A stretch of DNA of 64,000 bases from Bradysia coprophila (GCF_014529535.1 NW_023503409.1:2294390-2358389); one strand, 5' to 3'; positions 35,403-50,623 are shown, numbered from the stretch's first letter. Notes: generated from the sequence alone by a model not told the origin. Numbers and translations: made by a program.

Positions 35403-35720
35403 CACGGTGAGCTTGAAAATGTCCATACCTGATATGTCGTGCACATGAAATTTTTTCTTTGATTTTAGTAGAGGACACATAACTTTCTTACGGGCTTAAG
35501 CTAGGCCTTTTAGCTATCCCTTGAGTCCGTAAGAAAGTTACTTGGCCATGTTGAAACGCAGCATGTTCGGTATCGTTGAAAAGGTGAGACTCTAGGCTAA
35601 CTCAGCAATACGAAATTACAGCAAAATAAATTGACGCAGCTTCCAAACAAAGAAAATTTCGTCTATCTCAAAATATTATTAATAAAAAAAAATCGTGTGT
35701 ACATTTTCAAGCTCACCGTT
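35403..35720. mobile_element. 318-bp MITE with TAGG target duplication
   Basis: The ends CACGGTGAGCTTGAAAATGT and the inverse ACATTTTCAAGCTCACCGTT are terminal inverted repeats, flanked by TAGG on both sides (35399-35402, 35721-35724). The interior has a second inverted repeat (TAACTTTCTTACGG / CCGTAAGAAAGTTA, about 35480-35550). No frame for a transposase. Confidence 0.7.
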
Positions 35721-38700
35721 TAGGTGCATCAATTTTACCAGCGTCTTCTTTTAAGTATACCAATATTTTCGGATGACGACATATTTAAATCAATTAACAT
35801 GTTAAGCTGTTAGATTGATATAATAAGCAACACTTCATTATTGACAATATTTCCATTTCTGACTTTATAAATGCACACCAAAAATAGTCTATCGATCGAC
35901 ATTAGGCATTAATATTGAAGAATATCGTATGACCTTACACGCATTCGTTAAACTATTTTCGGTCTCAAATGGTGTCGTCAAACAAAGTTTTACTGGCAAC
36001 TGATTGTGGTAATAAACCTTGAGGCACCTCATGCGTAAAAATTTTTCTCGACTCTCTGAAACAGAAAATCTCATCATCAACAATCAAATCCTTTTTTTCC
36101 CCTCTTGCCCACTTATATTGTTTATTTAATCAACTCAACCAAATATTGTGCATATAAACAACAATTTTGCTGAACAAACATTGAAATTGGAAATAAAAAA
36201 AAACCAAGAAAAATGTAAAAATATCTAAAAATACACGATTCGTTGCTCGTTCTGTCTAACAATCTAACTCGAAGGATAAATACCACAGAATTGTTATTTT
36301 CCTCAATATTACAATATTACTAACCATTGTTAGAACCAGAAACTCATATGTATAAGTACTATGATGTCTCACTTTAACAGCTACAGATATAAAATGTTCA
36401 CGTAGAACTTGAAGTTCGGAATTTCAGATAGATTCAGCCTCTGATGGGTTTGCTACAGAACAATACCATATAGCGTTAACGATAAATTTCGAGACGAGAG
36501 AAGATATTTGATAACAAAACGTGCAGGCGATTTCTCTTCGGTTCATTTATTTATATTTTCTCAGTAAACAGCTAAGAATTTTTCCTTATGTTACACCTGA
36601 GGCTGAGCCAAATAACAATGAAGAGGACTACAGAGTAAAACCACATTTATAGTGTTGTATAGTGTATGGGTTGGCTGCAATATCAAACATTTTTGTGATT
36701 TATACGGAGGTTAGATTTCTTGATTAAAATTTATTTGCTAGTGTTTCATATCATCAAAAAATTATTTTGTTGAGTTACGTTGAACACTTGAAAAGATAAG
36801 CCGTAACGTCGCATGGAAAATCCGTTTTTCATGCAAGAACTCACCCTGCAATGTGGATACACAGAAAATGCGACACTTTGGGATTAGAGAAATTATATTT
36901 TGCAACATGGACGTTGGGAATTTGGCCAGCGAGGGATGCATAAAATTGTACAGTCTGCGGTTTATACATATGCTTTCTTCGGTCGTTTTCACAACAAATT
37001 GTAGCTACATTTAGAGATTTTCTTTCACGTTATGGTGACGAAATGGTATTAGTTGTAATATGTTATGAAACGTATTCTAAGCTCGTGAAACTGAGCTGAA
37101 AGAAATCTTCAGCAACTTGGAATTTCCGTAAAACAGCTAACGAATGTTCACACCTCTGAACGGAACTTTTTGAACTTACTTTTCTCTCGCAGTATGTACA
37201 CGAATTCTTAAAAGTCCTTCAATTTCCTTCAGTATCACCTTTAATAACAACGTTTCGTACAAAACCTTCTAACATCTTAAATTCAATAAAATCACGATCA
37301 TCGTCGTTCGCTGAGTGAAATGTGTAATCCGAAAATATCCAGGTAATGTTGGGTAATTCAATGCTAGTTGTTACTGAGATACGAATCGAATCAAATAAAA
37401 AGATAAAATGTAATTGCATGATGGAACTTTGAGAAGACAATTTATTTATTTTGTGAAATCGATCCGCTCAGATGGTAGCGGATTATGGTGTGTTGCTACC
37501 AAAATATTTGTTATCAGTGGAGTTTGTAATGTTATAGTTTCATATAACCACTCGTAACAATTCATTGATGTAATTTAATACAAATACCTGAATTTACCCT
37601 CAATTATTTGCTGGTAGATATTTTTGTTAATTAATCTGCAACTTAAAGCATCAACAACAGTGCAAAGATGGAACGGGCCAAATTACACTAAAGAGTATGA
37701 GTTTGCTTTGTTTTGTTTGATAGAATAACAACGATTCTCTGGTGATGAAGTTAAGGACACATTAATCGATAAATTTGATGTCGAGTGCAGATTTTGGCAT
37801 AGCTTCGAACGCGGTTAGAACTCATAGGAAATATAATGTCGCGATATAATGTTAACGAAGTTCAAGTCACGAGATTTCAATTATTTTAGAAAAGTTCCAA
37901 CACAAATAAAATTTCAAATTTTAATTGGAATTAAAAATTTAAGGAAATTTCAAATTTTCCGACAGCAATACAAACATGACATGCATGTCTGAACATACAC
38001 ACACCCAGCAATTTAAAAAAAAAAATCCACCCCGACCTTAATAACAGACAAATATGCTTTTGTTATTTACTAATTTCCGCACAGAACGACCATCTTTCAT
38101 ATCGTTATGCACGACAAATATACTGACATACAAAAAAATAATTTCAAAACACGTAATTATCGCAGAGTGTAATTTCTGTTTATTTTCCCTATTTACCGAA
38201 CAATTAGCTTATAATACAGAAAAAGTGTGTGTGCATCAACATACACGATTTATACTTGTCACAGCCAGACAAATACCTGACATCAAAAAACTACGTAGCG
38301 ATAAGAATTTGGTAAATATTGCTACAATTTAAATATAACGTTTTAAGTTGAATGAATTCGGAATGTGGAATAAACATACGTCGGGAGTTTCGTTTATCTC
38401 GTCGACTACACGTAGTCCTTGAAAGAGATTTTGTTGGAATAAATATTTTTGTATGCTCGTGAATTATCCGAGACATGTGGACAAACAAATGTTTGGATGT
38501 TTAACTAAAGGAAGAGCAAGGCATACAAGCAAAAATTGGTATTTCAATCGATTTTATCAATTTCGTCTAGTCTCTGCCATGCTGCCAGTAACTGTAATGT
38601 AATGATTTGACAAAGACTAGGGTAGAAAACTTTCATAAAAATGTTACGTTCTCTACCAATTATAAGCTGCTTAACAAACGGTCTGTTTATCCTGGCAAAT

Positions 38701-41133
38701 CACTTCCGCAATTCATTTTAAAGGACGGATGAACGTATTTTGGGGCAAATCAATTTCCTCTAAATTTATTTCGATTTTTGAAAACTACTATCTCTCTTGC
38801 CCGTAGCTGGTGCGTGTCAGTTATAGGTTTGTCACTGGAATAAAAGAGTTTTGTCTGATCATAAGAGACAAATTTTTCATTATTAGTCTTCCGCGTGTCT
38901 CATAAATTATGAATCAGAGCAAATTATTAAATAGACTGCGAATCGTTCACATTCAAAAAGTAATGTTCAACTCACAGCAGAAATTCAAACTGCAAGATTA
39001 ATCAATCTGGACCGATTCATCAGATGAGGTTTATATAAATCATGAAAAATCCACCAACAATTTTCGACAAATCTTACGGAGATTATTGCCTTTAAAACCT
39101 TAAATAAAATTAGCATCATCTATACACTATCCATAATTCCATATCCTTCAACAATCTTTTTTTTTTCCTTTCTCAGAAAAAAAGATTATTTTAATGTAAA
39201 ATCCATTCCATATCAACCGCATAAAATCACACCAAGAAGGAAGAAACGTTATCTCTCTATGTTTGTTGTTATACATAAGATCTTCATCGAAAAACCAGTG
39301 ACACGTGTAGCAGTAAATTTTCGTTTCAGTCTCCATCCAACGAAATTCTCAATTTTCTGAAAAAAAAATTTAAGAATTTTTCACATTACTAAAATTTTAC
39401 TCATTCGCATCGAATGTCTCTCTTCGAAAAGCTTTTCCAACCCAACCAAACAAATATTTTCATGTCACGCATCTCAGTTAAATAAGAGAGTAACGTTGGT
39501 TCTCCGTCGATTTTCATTCGGCTTTTCCATTTCCATTACATTATTTCAATAGTTCAGTTTAGTACAGCCGGTTCTTTAAGCAACATCTTTTGTCAGATCA
39601 TTGTGTCGAGCTCCGGGGTTCTATAATAATGTGTAACACTGTATGGATCATATTGTTCAAAGTAAAATGTTGATGTTGATGTACTTTACATGAAATAACT
39701 TAGTCGAAATGTCCATTTCTGATGAAAAAAGTTAACTTTGCTTAAATGTCCATTTCTGCTCAATTTATCGTTGGTATGAAGGCATTATAATCCAAATGGT
39801 ACATAATTGAGCACTTTAGCGGAAAGTTGTTGTTTTACAAGACAACTAAGATATATGAAGTGTGTAGTTTGTCAATTTGTTTCCATTCAAAGTGAACTGA
39901 GAACCAAGGAAAATTCTTTGTAGAATATTTTTCTGTACAGATTTTTGTTGCCGTTTATAAACACTGTGTTGATAATATGCAGTATTATGAAACACTGAAA
40001 CACAAAGTAATTACAACCAATTACCAGAAAAAATACCGATGACTTCCTGCATGTAATCAAAAAGAAGAAGAAGAAAAAAAGAAATGAAAATTATGAAAAA
40101 TGTGATTCCCATACATACACTTCGAGCTTTTACATAATACTCGAAATAAACGCGTTCATTTCTACATGAGATAAAGATGTTGTGTAGGTGGTTTATAAGT
40201 CAATGAAATTAATTTTGTGTTAAATCGACAAGATCTGTGTGTGTATTTTCGGCTAGGTTAACCAAACACAAAGACATCAGTGTTCAAAATAAAGTACCCG
40301 AATCAACGAGTCGGATAAAATTCTTCAAATTCATTCTTTGCTAACTTATCTTATTTCAAGGTAAATTTGTTTATTGTTGAATGGAGCATATTTCAAAATT
40401 TGACACATCCTTCTTCATCGTTATATTGTGTATAAAAGAGAAAATTTGTTTGACTATATCCTGTTATTTGTGCCATTATAACATTGTATGATGGCTTTAT
40501 AAACGGATATTGTAAATACTTAATGGGCGTAATTCTATCAATAGATATTAGCGACCAGCATGCAATACATTGATGTAACATTTAAACTGTAATTAATCCT
40601 TCCGCATAAAGTTTTTTAATTGAGGTACATTACCCGATATTTTGTTTGTTTAGAATTTAAATGAAATGTTTTTGTTTGCGATTGCAGAACGATACGCAAA
40701 ATAACCTTGGAGTATACCTACTTTTTAAGTTTTAAATGCTAATTTATTTGAAAACATCGAAATGCTATTACAGTATGATATACAGCAGCTTTTCACTCGT
40801 ATCAACAACTGAAATTAAATGAGTATAATTTCAGTATTCAACTTTTTAACTTTAACCAACTCCAAGAACAGACATGAAAGTACGTTATAGGTACTTGAAA
40901 TTTGAGATCTTAACGACTATAAAACTTTGCGAAGTCTTCTCAAAGGGGTCTTCTCTTTGCAAACTGTTTTTTAGGTTACTAAATAGTAAATGTCCAGTGA
41001 AAACTCACGAAAATGTCATGGTTATGTCACACGATTTTAGGTAGTCGGCTGAGACCAATTGTGTTGATTTCATTCATTGAATTACGTTATCTATTATCGA
41101 CAGTGACGACAGCGAATTAGGCGATTATGGTAA

Positions 41134-41247
41134 GGGCCTATCCATAAACGATGTCCAGCGAAAGAGAGAGATATAACATATATTCTATGCTTTTTTGATG
41201 TTTTGTCTCTCTCTCTCTTTCTGTGGATGTCGTTTATGGATAGTCCC
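41134..41247. mobile_element. 114-bp foldback with TAA target duplication
   Basis: The ends GGGCCTATCCATAAACGATG and, inverted, GGGACTATCCATAAACGACA are followed by GAGAGA-rich arms. TAA flanks both sides (41131-41133, 41248-41250). Confidence 0.7.
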
Positions 41248-44200
41248 TAAGACTAATGAAGTGAGCGTTTTCGACATAATTTATTGGTTGTTCGATAAAA
41301 TGAACTAACAAATTCGATAAGAACTAGTGAATGCGCTTGCAATATGTAAGACCAAACAGCCTGTACTATTATGGCTATTTGTAAATAAAGAATAATTCTT
41401 TATGAACAGACCTAATCAGAATGCACTAGCAACTTAAATATGAATTACTCAAAGGCTAAATCAGTCATGCTTAAAGTGTATACCAAATCCATTTCTATGA
41501 CTGAAGCTGCTAACCATTAAAATGATATTAGCGTGCCCGTGAAATACAGAAAGCAAATGTAGTCTCCACCGAGTCCACTGTTATTTTGGAGGTCTTAATA
41601 AAATACTATTTGTCACATCAAATATAGAGCCATTAAAAGCCAAAAGCCGCACATATAGTGATGAGAATCAACTTCTTGAAATTGTTTTTTTTACTAAACA
41701 AAACATTTAATGGCTGGACGTATTATTATATTTCCGATAGAAAAAACAGATACGAAGCAATCTTGTGTAGTCTATGTGACTAAACATTTTTCCATTTTCC
41801 ATCCCAATCTCACTCCCCGTCTTCCGCACTGTATATTAAACAAATCAATCGAAACATGACATCGCACATATTATATCGGGAAACGTTTCTTCATTTCTCT
41901 TTAACTATTTTTTTACGCAAAAGTTTTTTTTTCTCGGTTCTTGTGAAAAGCAAATCACAACAAACAACAATATGTTTTTTCGTTTTTTTTTGTTGTATTT
42001 ACATTTGAGAAACATAAAGTAGAAAAAAGAATACTGCCTGTCGTCGACGATGATTATGTTGTGCTACGATCGACAATGTTGAAAATCTATTTATTTGCAC
42101 TGTACAAACCAATACTGTGCCTATAAAAAGAGATACTCAATATCAGCCACAAAATGTATGACATGGACCTACCAACATTCACATCAAATAAAGTGTTATT
42201 GACAGCTATTCATACATTATATGGTCGAAAATGGAAAAGAATTCTAAGAAGTTTCGGTATCCTAATGGTGGAGAATCTCGTTATTCTTTTGCTGATGAAA
42301 GCATGGAATGAAATTTATTGTTTCTTTTAAGAGTTTTAAACTTATTTATCTTTTGGTGACTTTTAAGTCATGTCTAGCACGGTCCAATTTGTTTGGAAAA
42401 ATATTTTAAAGTATAATCCTAGAACAAAATCACGACTGACTCTCTTATTTCTAACTTTCTGAAAAGGGCAAACAAAACGGAAACTTTTTACCGAATAAGT
42501 TTTACAGAGACTCGTCTTCTGAAAAACTTCAATTGAATTCAATTTTTAACTTCACCTGCATAAATCGTTCATAAACAAATATATAATGACGGTTGGCACT
42601 ACAGTTATGCACACATCGGGGCACTACACACACCCAGACTTATTTAAACTTCCATCCGAATTCGATGTAAATCGTATTACTGTTGGAAACTTCTGTGTAC
42701 TCTATTTTTTTCGGAGTGCATTTGGGACCGTATTTTCAATGAAATGTTGTATACACCAAATGTGTCCTCGCTTTTTGTTTTAAAGTTCCGAGTCATCCGT
42801 TTTCATTTACACATTAAGTTTTTTATTGTCGAAACTTTAGTAAAAGCGAAATAATTTCTCTTGAAGAAAAGTTGTTGCAGCTTCGATTAAAATTGTATAT
42901 TCGATTGGTTGGTATATCGATTAAAGGAACTATGAATATTATTTCGAGCCATTTTTCATTTAATTTGATCGAATTTATGGTACTTTGTGCACATATGCTT
43001 TATCGTTTCTATTATAAGGTCGAATTGTTCAAGAATTATTTAACCATTTTGATACGGAAAGTTACTTCTTATGATTTTAGGATTTTCAACAGACTGCTTT
43101 TCATTGGTTGAACAATGAATATATATTTTGTTATTATAAGACCGTGTTGGTCAGAATTTTCCGTTTTTTTTTTGTATGAATGTTTGAAAGCGCGGAGTGA
43201 CCTGACAGAAGTGAATCAAGAACCCGACAAAAGTGAATTCAAATTCTAACCCAAACCCGACAAAAATGAATAGGGTCAGGTAGGGTCTTTTCCGAGTTTG
43301 GGTAACTCGTTCATTTCCAGTATTGATAAATTTTTTGTTCATTTATTCACCGAAAAATCTTGAAAAATAATTTAAAAAAACCAATTGAATAGTCTTTTTA
43401 TAATTTTTATCCCAATGCGTTTTTTTGGTTTCTGGGACACAAGAAACAGTGTTCAATACTTTTTCCTTAAAATAAAAATGACTCCACTGCATGATTGCCG
43501 GTTTCGCTACATTTCTTTTTAAAGAATCCTTCACATGGATGAGATCAAATATTTCACAAAAATGTCATAATTTTTATCATTGAATTTTAACTCACAACTT
43601 AGACTATTGTCTTTAAATGTATGGAGAGAAAATGTTTCAGGTGCTCAATTGGGAGGTATACAACATAGCTTCGCGTTTTAAAAATGTCGTTTTAATGGTG
43701 TTTGTGGAATGATGGTTATTTCTCACTTATTTTCACAGCTGTTACATTTTTTGCAATTAATAAATTTCCTTCCATGCTACACACTATTAGCACATTTTAT
43801 CGCATTCTTTAGCGATATAATCCCAGTAGACAAAACTACTTTATATACCATCGGAGAGGTAATATTAGTCACGAGCTGTGTTGGGACGTTGGGTTGAGTC
43901 TTTCATCAAAAAGTTTATTCGTGTGTGTAGAGTAATGTGACGTATCGAATGGAGCAGCAAACGGTTAACAAATCGGCGAATTTATTAAACCAAGTGAACG
44001 ATAATAACACCCACCCGACTATTAAGTTATTTCCAAGAAGTGATTCAGTTTTAATTATTTGTTGCCGAATTACGAATTTTTAAGATGTTCGTTATCTCGT
44101 GAACATCATTAAGTGAAACAATTTTTGGCAAGACATTTATTAGTGAAAATACTCGAAAATGATAATGTCAACTCGATGAAAATTCTAAATAATTGCAAAT

Positions 44201-44884
44201 TTATTTCCATTTATTTTTGCTTAAATTCCATTCGGAAAGTTTCTATTCATGAAAAGTATATTTTTAGCCCAGTTTTTGATTGCATGCAATCCATAAGCAA
44301 GTTACTATAACGTGTAGGTATTTATGAGTTCATAAAGTTTATTCGTATAATCATCTAGAATATTTCGGAGATGTTACAGCCGATGAAATTAGGTATAGTT
44401 AATTTTATTGGTATAATTTCGTTTAAGTGTTGTATAAATAATAAGATATTAGAGGGAACATGAAACTCTGTTAAGACTCGATTATTATAATTTATTTTTC
44501 CCCAGCAATAGATTATTTATATATCTTCTCTACTCCATTATGTGAAGACAATGGCTTTGGCATACTTTTTTATGGATATCATTTTTGTTGTATACAGCCG
44601 AATATTATTTACGCATCAGCGAGAAAAAAAAAAGAAGGAAAAACTTTGCAAACTTTCTATTTTTGAAAAATGTGCGATCAATCATTGTCCCTATAATTAC
44701 CACAAACAAAAGTTCAACGATTACAACTTATCATGACGGAAATGTGAAACTGATGTTCCGGTTCTAAGTATTTTATATTATACACCAAGTTCATCAAGTT
44801 TTTCATCATACTTTTGTTATAAAAAAATTCTTACAAAAAGAAAACTAAATCAAAACGAAAAAATTGTAAAATATTTTGAGCATA

Positions 44885-45131
44885 CAATTGCTAAAAGTTT
44901 CCTATGTGCAGAATGAACACCAGCTGAATATCACCAGCTGGTGTAGAAACAAAAACACTTTGTATTGTAAACAATTCAAAGACAATTTACACACAGTGCA
45001 CAATTTCTACGTTAAAGTCTTCTATGCGCGCACATAACATGTATAAATGAAGTAAACACATTGTTAAGAATGTGTTTTGATTGTTTATTCAGCTGGTGCT
45101 CATTCCGCACATAGAAAACTTTTAACAATTG
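44885..45131. mobile_element. MITE family A, copy 2 (uninterrupted)
   Basis: A 247-bp element with inverted ends CAATTGCTAAAAGTTTCC and CTTTTAACAATTG, flanked by TA on each side (44883-44884, 45132-45133). Subterminal CAGCTGAATATCACCAGCTGG and CAGCTGGTG match copy 1 in opposite orientation. This is the unit that shows the 34136-34563 sequence to be a later insertion. Confidence 0.8.
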
Positions 45132-46578
45132 TACCATAGGTGGATGGACTCTGTTCCACGAATGTAATAAATAGTTTGTAGGAGTGACAGTCGTAAAACA
45201 AAATGTAATTAATTGTACTTATTACTCATCCAAGAATAAAATTGTACCAGTTGTTGCTCTACAGCTGATATTATATTTTCATCCAGTGTACTACGCGTAC
45301 CTCTAGGCACATACACGAACCTGAATAAATCGTCTGCCCTGGTAAACTCAGCACATTGAAGACTTATTAGGTGTAATGTGTAGAGCTTTGAATTGGAATT
45401 TAAACTTTGTTGCGTTCGCAATATCATTCTCTGAAGAAGAGTGAACACAAAGTGTATATATAATGTAGTTGTCGGTGAAACAATTATAAATTTAATCGAC
45501 TTAGCGATGGCTTATAAAAGCAGCTTGGGTAGCAATTTCATCTAAAGTTCACATTCTTTGCATGCAAATAAAATATGTTGCTCCAAACAATTAATCTTCC
45601 GTTCCCCAAAAAGCTATAATGAAAACAAGAGATCAATAAAATTAAAATGCTTCAAGCTAAAATTCCTCTTCTAAACAAGCAAGAGTGGTGTGTTTTTGTA
45701 TAAAAAGTAAATTATATTTTGAAAATGAGATTTTTTTGGCTGAGAATTTATTAAAGAAAAATTTATAGAAAATATTTTTGCTGTTTTTTTTTGATCTTTT
45801 GTTATTATTTTGCGCATGTTATCCCATTAAAAAGAAGATGAAGAAGCGAAATAAAATGCCTGTGTAACATTAGAATGTTTTTGATATATACCCCCAATAA
45901 AACATAATGTACTTCGAATCGGTCTATTTTCGTGTGCGGTGTGGTATATATATAGCATATTGTTGTGTGGATTTCTATGAGGTTGAAATAAATGTAAAAG
46001 ATTGAACCGAACACATGAACGGAACGCTCGTTTTTTTTTATATTTCACATTATATCATAACATCAATTGTATTGTAAAATCATTTCATGATTTAATATGT
46101 TTTCGTCGAAATGCGAGAAAATATTTTTCAAGAAAAAATAAAATAAAATATTAAGCAGCAAATAAACGCAACTTCTCTTTCTCGTCGTCAACGAATCATG
46201 TGGGTTAAGTGGTTTTTGAAAAATGAAAACAATTTTTTTTTCGCGAATATTGCCAATGCGATTAAATGTAAGAATAATACAAACATAATGAGCAATAAAT
46301 AGCAAATTTTACGAATTCTGAGGATTATTTTGTCTAATATTCAAATTCAAAAAATCTTAGTGTCGGTATTGTTGTTCTAACCAGCAGTGTTCATTAATTT
46401 AACACTGTTTTACGCAGAATTTTGTTTGAGAGATTTTTTTTTGATTATATCAATTGGAATAATTCTTCGGGAGCAGGGGATAATTACTATACTTTCTACT
46501 TGAAAACTGATAGAACATGCTTCAGGTTTTTCCTAAATTTCTCCAAATTTAACTCAAATTCAATTTCAGTGTAACGTA
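45132..46578. other. Gene-free region
   Basis: No supported gene. The minus-strand frame at 45209-45448 has somewhat protein-like composition but no domain, splice partner or conserved motif that I recognise. Confidence 0.4.
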
Positions 46579-47185
46579 CAGTCAAAGGCAGTCAATTTTC
46601 AGCATAAATTTGCTTCAGCTGTTTTTCAGCTGATCCATACATACAATCAAAACTGGTTTTCCTTGTTCATACGGTTGAAGCTGCTACACTAGGCCTGTTC
46701 ATTTTAGAGAAATAGTCTCAAATTCAACTGGCATGGTGTTTATCTGGTCCGGAAGGCTAAAATATTGGACCCGTATTTTTTTTAGAATTTTAAAAAATAG
46801 TTTAGATCTGGGGAGCGAAGCATTTGTTCAAATGTACGAATGCGTTGGTTAGAAGAGAGGAGAATGATGGTGTATGTCTTTTTTACTCTTCTAACCAACG
46901 CATTCGTACATTTGAACAAATGCTTCGCTCCCCAGATCTAAACTATTTTTTTAAATTCTAAAATAAAAAAAATACGGGTCCAATATTTAAGCCTTCCGGA
47001 CCAGATAAACACCATGCCAGATGAATTTGAGACTATTTCTCTAAAATGAACAGGCCTATTGCTACACGCACACGCATGATAGTGGTAAAACCGTATAAAG
47101 ACGTATAAATGGTTGTGATTGTTTGTATGGATCAGCTGAAAATCAGCTGAAGCTGATTATGCTGAAAATTGACTGCCTTTGACTG
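46579..47185. mobile_element. MITE family B interrupted by a nested palindrome
   Basis: Terminal inverted repeats of about 70 bp start CAGTCAAAGGCAGTCAATTT on the left, with the inverse ending GACTGCCTTTGACTG at the right. TA lies at both edges (46577-46578, 47186-47187). The inner 46692-47056 sequence is a separate inserted palindrome. Confidence 0.8.
46692..47056. mobile_element. 365-bp palindromic element nested in MITE family B
   Basis: The arms begin GGCCTGTTCATTTTAGAGAA and end with the inverse, about 165 bp each, nearly identical, around a short centre near 46875. TA flanks both sides (46690-46691, 47057-47058). Confidence 0.8.
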
Positions 47186-50100
47186 TAGACAAACTTTAGT
47201 AAATTAATTCCCGGAAAACGAGATGGATAATGGAAACTTTTTACTCAGAAACATGAAGTACATTCAACTTTAAATTCAGGGCGGCGAATCTTTACCTCAA
47301 GTGATTGTACCTTAATTGTGTGTTTACCGTCCTCGACCTCGCCTTGGATCGGGAAATTTCACACAATTAGTACCATTAGTACCATCACTTGTCCAATTGG
47401 TAAGTAATGTACTCGGAAATTCCAAAAAGACCGAAGTTTGTGGCAAGAAAAAACTAAGGCTGCACATCACCCGTGTTGGAATTTCCTGTTTTCTCCCCTT
47501 TTAATTCATTGGTTTTAACCATCGATAAATGAGAAACATATGCCAGCCATACATAATGTATGCGAGGACTTTCTCTTGAGAACCCTCATATTTTCATCCT
47601 AAACAGCGCACAGCGTTTCGTGTTAATTTCGTAACACTAACACAATATAATTTCGAAAAGCTGACACATTTTTATGAATTAAATTAGTCTAACAGTTAGA
47701 ACCTCCATTGAGAACTGATAAGGTGAAACCTAACAAAATAAATTCAACGCACGTTTGCTTCAATAAACCGAAGCGTTGATGTATGGGTATGAGGGTGCTT
47801 CCATGTTCAATGCTCATGTTATATTTACATTTACATTACATGTATTTTTCACGAGGGGTACACACCACGAAAAATGACGAAAAGAGATTTTCTTATTTTA
47901 TCTGGATGCCTGGAACGTGTAGTCATTTTTCATCGGTTATTTAGCGATGCTAAAGACAGTTTTTTACAGAGCAGTTTACCCCTCAAATTTTCACATCTAA
48001 AAATATTGAGAAATGTCTCATTCTTTTTCCAAATTTGTGGTAGAAGTCTGCCGTTATGTTTGTTTATAAATTTTCGTAAATTTAATGTCTACAAGATTGT
48101 CAGCTGCTGTCGAATATATTAAGTGTATCAAAGTCATAAATCTTAGCGTATACTGAAACATAAAAACGAAAATCATTTTAATTTACATCAAGTTAAATTA
48201 CTGAATTCTCACTGCCTGAACCTGTGAATTCGTTTCTTTGGATCTATTTTTAATGTTTATCAATATAGAGCGCACATCATTATAAAGATATGAAATCTAA
48301 TGAGCCACTCTTTTTGCTCGTCAGAACGTACATAGAAGCACATACACATTCACCACGAGAGAGTGAAAAAAAGAAGATCTTCCTTGTGTAGCACATTAAT
48401 AAAATAATTAAAATTTACAATCGCATAAACAATATGTAAGAGAAATGTGAGCCATAAAATCATCTTGTCGAAAATCTCGTCGAGTTTTTAAGTTCGACCA
48501 TCGACGCCATAAGACATAAATAACATGGCGCATTAGCAATTATATTCACAATTTTATTTGTTTTTGTTCAGAGCAAACAAAAAAAAAATGAGCTAAATAG
48601 GATGGTTTATGATAATAAACACTACACAAACTCACAAAACGCTTTTATTTCATTCTTGATAATGCTCATTTTTCAAACGCTAAATGACGTCTTCATGATT
48701 TCATAAATAATACGAGCGAACATTAAACATTGTTAGAGTTAGAGGTGTACAGTTAACGGCTTTATTTTATTCAGAAAAAGATATGTTGATCCGTTTGATA
48801 TGCTAGACGCATAATGTATCGATTGTTAATCATTATTTATGGAACTTGGTGGATGCTTTCCTTTGTAATAAAAAAATAATAGGAGCAAGAAAGTTGGAAT
48901 TGTAATTCCTCGCGAATCGTTATTCATCCTACTTCCTAATTCCCAGAAGTCATATAATATTAAACTCAGATCAGGTCCTAACTGTTAAAACTTCCGACAG
49001 CAGTAACTTCTAGAGATTGCAGTTCATGAGGATGTAAACTCTACCACTGTTTTGATGAAGTACTTAAGTATATTTAATCAAAAAATGGGACTCGGATTAA
49101 GCCTAGGTGAGAAATTACTGAAAACTGAAATGTCGATCTTGAGCTACATCACTAAATAACTAAACATCTGAACTTCTTATGATGGTAAGATGGCGAAATT
49201 TTATGCTAAGTCTGAAATTTCTCTCCCGTTCTCAAACTTCATCACCCACTGGAGAGTTATAAAAACATAGCCGGGTCTTGCATTAAAGTTGCAGTTTGTG
49301 TATTTTATCGGCAAGCCATTTGTGAAAATCCCAATGCGAGCCACATTTCATGTGCTGCAATGTAGCTGCATAACTTCATTTTTAATGAGAAACGTGCACT
49401 TCTTTCGACATTATATTTAGTTGCAATCAGAAATTTTATGGCTTTTATAGCAGAGTAGTTGGTGTGACACATTTCGCTCGGTGAAAAAAAAAAATCTTTA
49501 AAATTTATTTACTTTATCTCTGAAAACCATAAAACAAGGTGATTTACTACCTCTGACTACCTCTAACAGATCCTCTGCATGTGTAATCAAATTAATGACA
49601 AACTAAAATTGAATGCATAAACTAGCACGTAATAACGACGAACAATAAAAAACGGTCGATTTTGCTCGCTACCAAAACCAATTAAATTTATTGTTTTGCA
49701 TATCAAATATTTAATTACGCATCATTTGGTCGAACCTCTTTTCCCTCTATGACATCATTTAACGCTTTTTATGTATATCGACCATCAAAATTATATACGA
49801 ATTTACAACCACTTGATAAAATGTATAACAAAGCGAGAAAAATGAGGAAAAACAAAATTAATTTATCCTTTGTTGTTTCATGTGTGAAATTTTTAATTAA
49901 ATAAATGGACCAATCCTCATAGACATTATTACAAAGTAATTGCAATCATCAGCAATGAAAATATTCAGTTTCATTTGCTGTTCGTCTTTTGTCAATTGTA
50001 TAAAAATTCTCTTCTGCTGAAAAAAAAAAACTTTCAACAGCTTTTGTATTCAGATCGACATGTTTTTAGGTACGCCGGTTAAATGCTTAAAAGTTGACAT

Positions 50101-50623
50101 AAAGTATAGACTATAATATCCGCCCACCCTTCCTGCCTTACTTGGGTCACTCATAGAGTTTGCTAGGTTTGTATACGTGCTGCTCGCGACTATTCGTCTC
50201 GGTCGGACGATTACGAAGAACATGTCACACATAGCAACCATACGTGTCCGAAGTAAGGCAGGACAGATCAGACATTATCTTTTCTATCAATGGATTCTAC
50301 AGATCATAATTCACTTGCGCAAAACAACTTGTTTATTTAGTTGGTCGAACAAGTTAGGTTATTTTAGGACGAATTCTTTGTGTCTGTCGGGCACTTTACC
50401 TTAATAACCATTCACGATAGAATTAATCGATGAGTTCCGGCAATTGCCTTTTATAGAGAATTACATGTTGAGGCAGATTAAGTAGCAGATTTGTTTTGAA
50501 TCTGTCAAGGGAAGTAGCAGATTCGACATAGTATTGGTGATGTGCTTGTTTTACGTGCACATACGTGAAAGGGTAAAAAAAAAAAAAATTACCACAACTC
50601 TTGAAAATTCAATTTAAGTTTTC

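Larger units (their letters stand above)
34655..44884. other. Gene-free AT-rich region with a few small elements
   Basis: No supported gene. It contains a short tandem array at 34690-34850, an inverted-repeat element at 35403-35720 and another at 41134-41247. The remaining frames lack domains, and no tRNA or other RNA gene was recognised. Confidence 0.45.

Noticed and set aside
42586-42783. Plus-strand frame of 65 codons
   Set aside because: Isolated, no domain, AT-driven context; likely chance.
45209-45448. Minus-strand frame of 79 codons with a somewhat protein-like composition
   Set aside because: No recognisable domain, no partner exon and no clear splice sites, so not listed as a gene.
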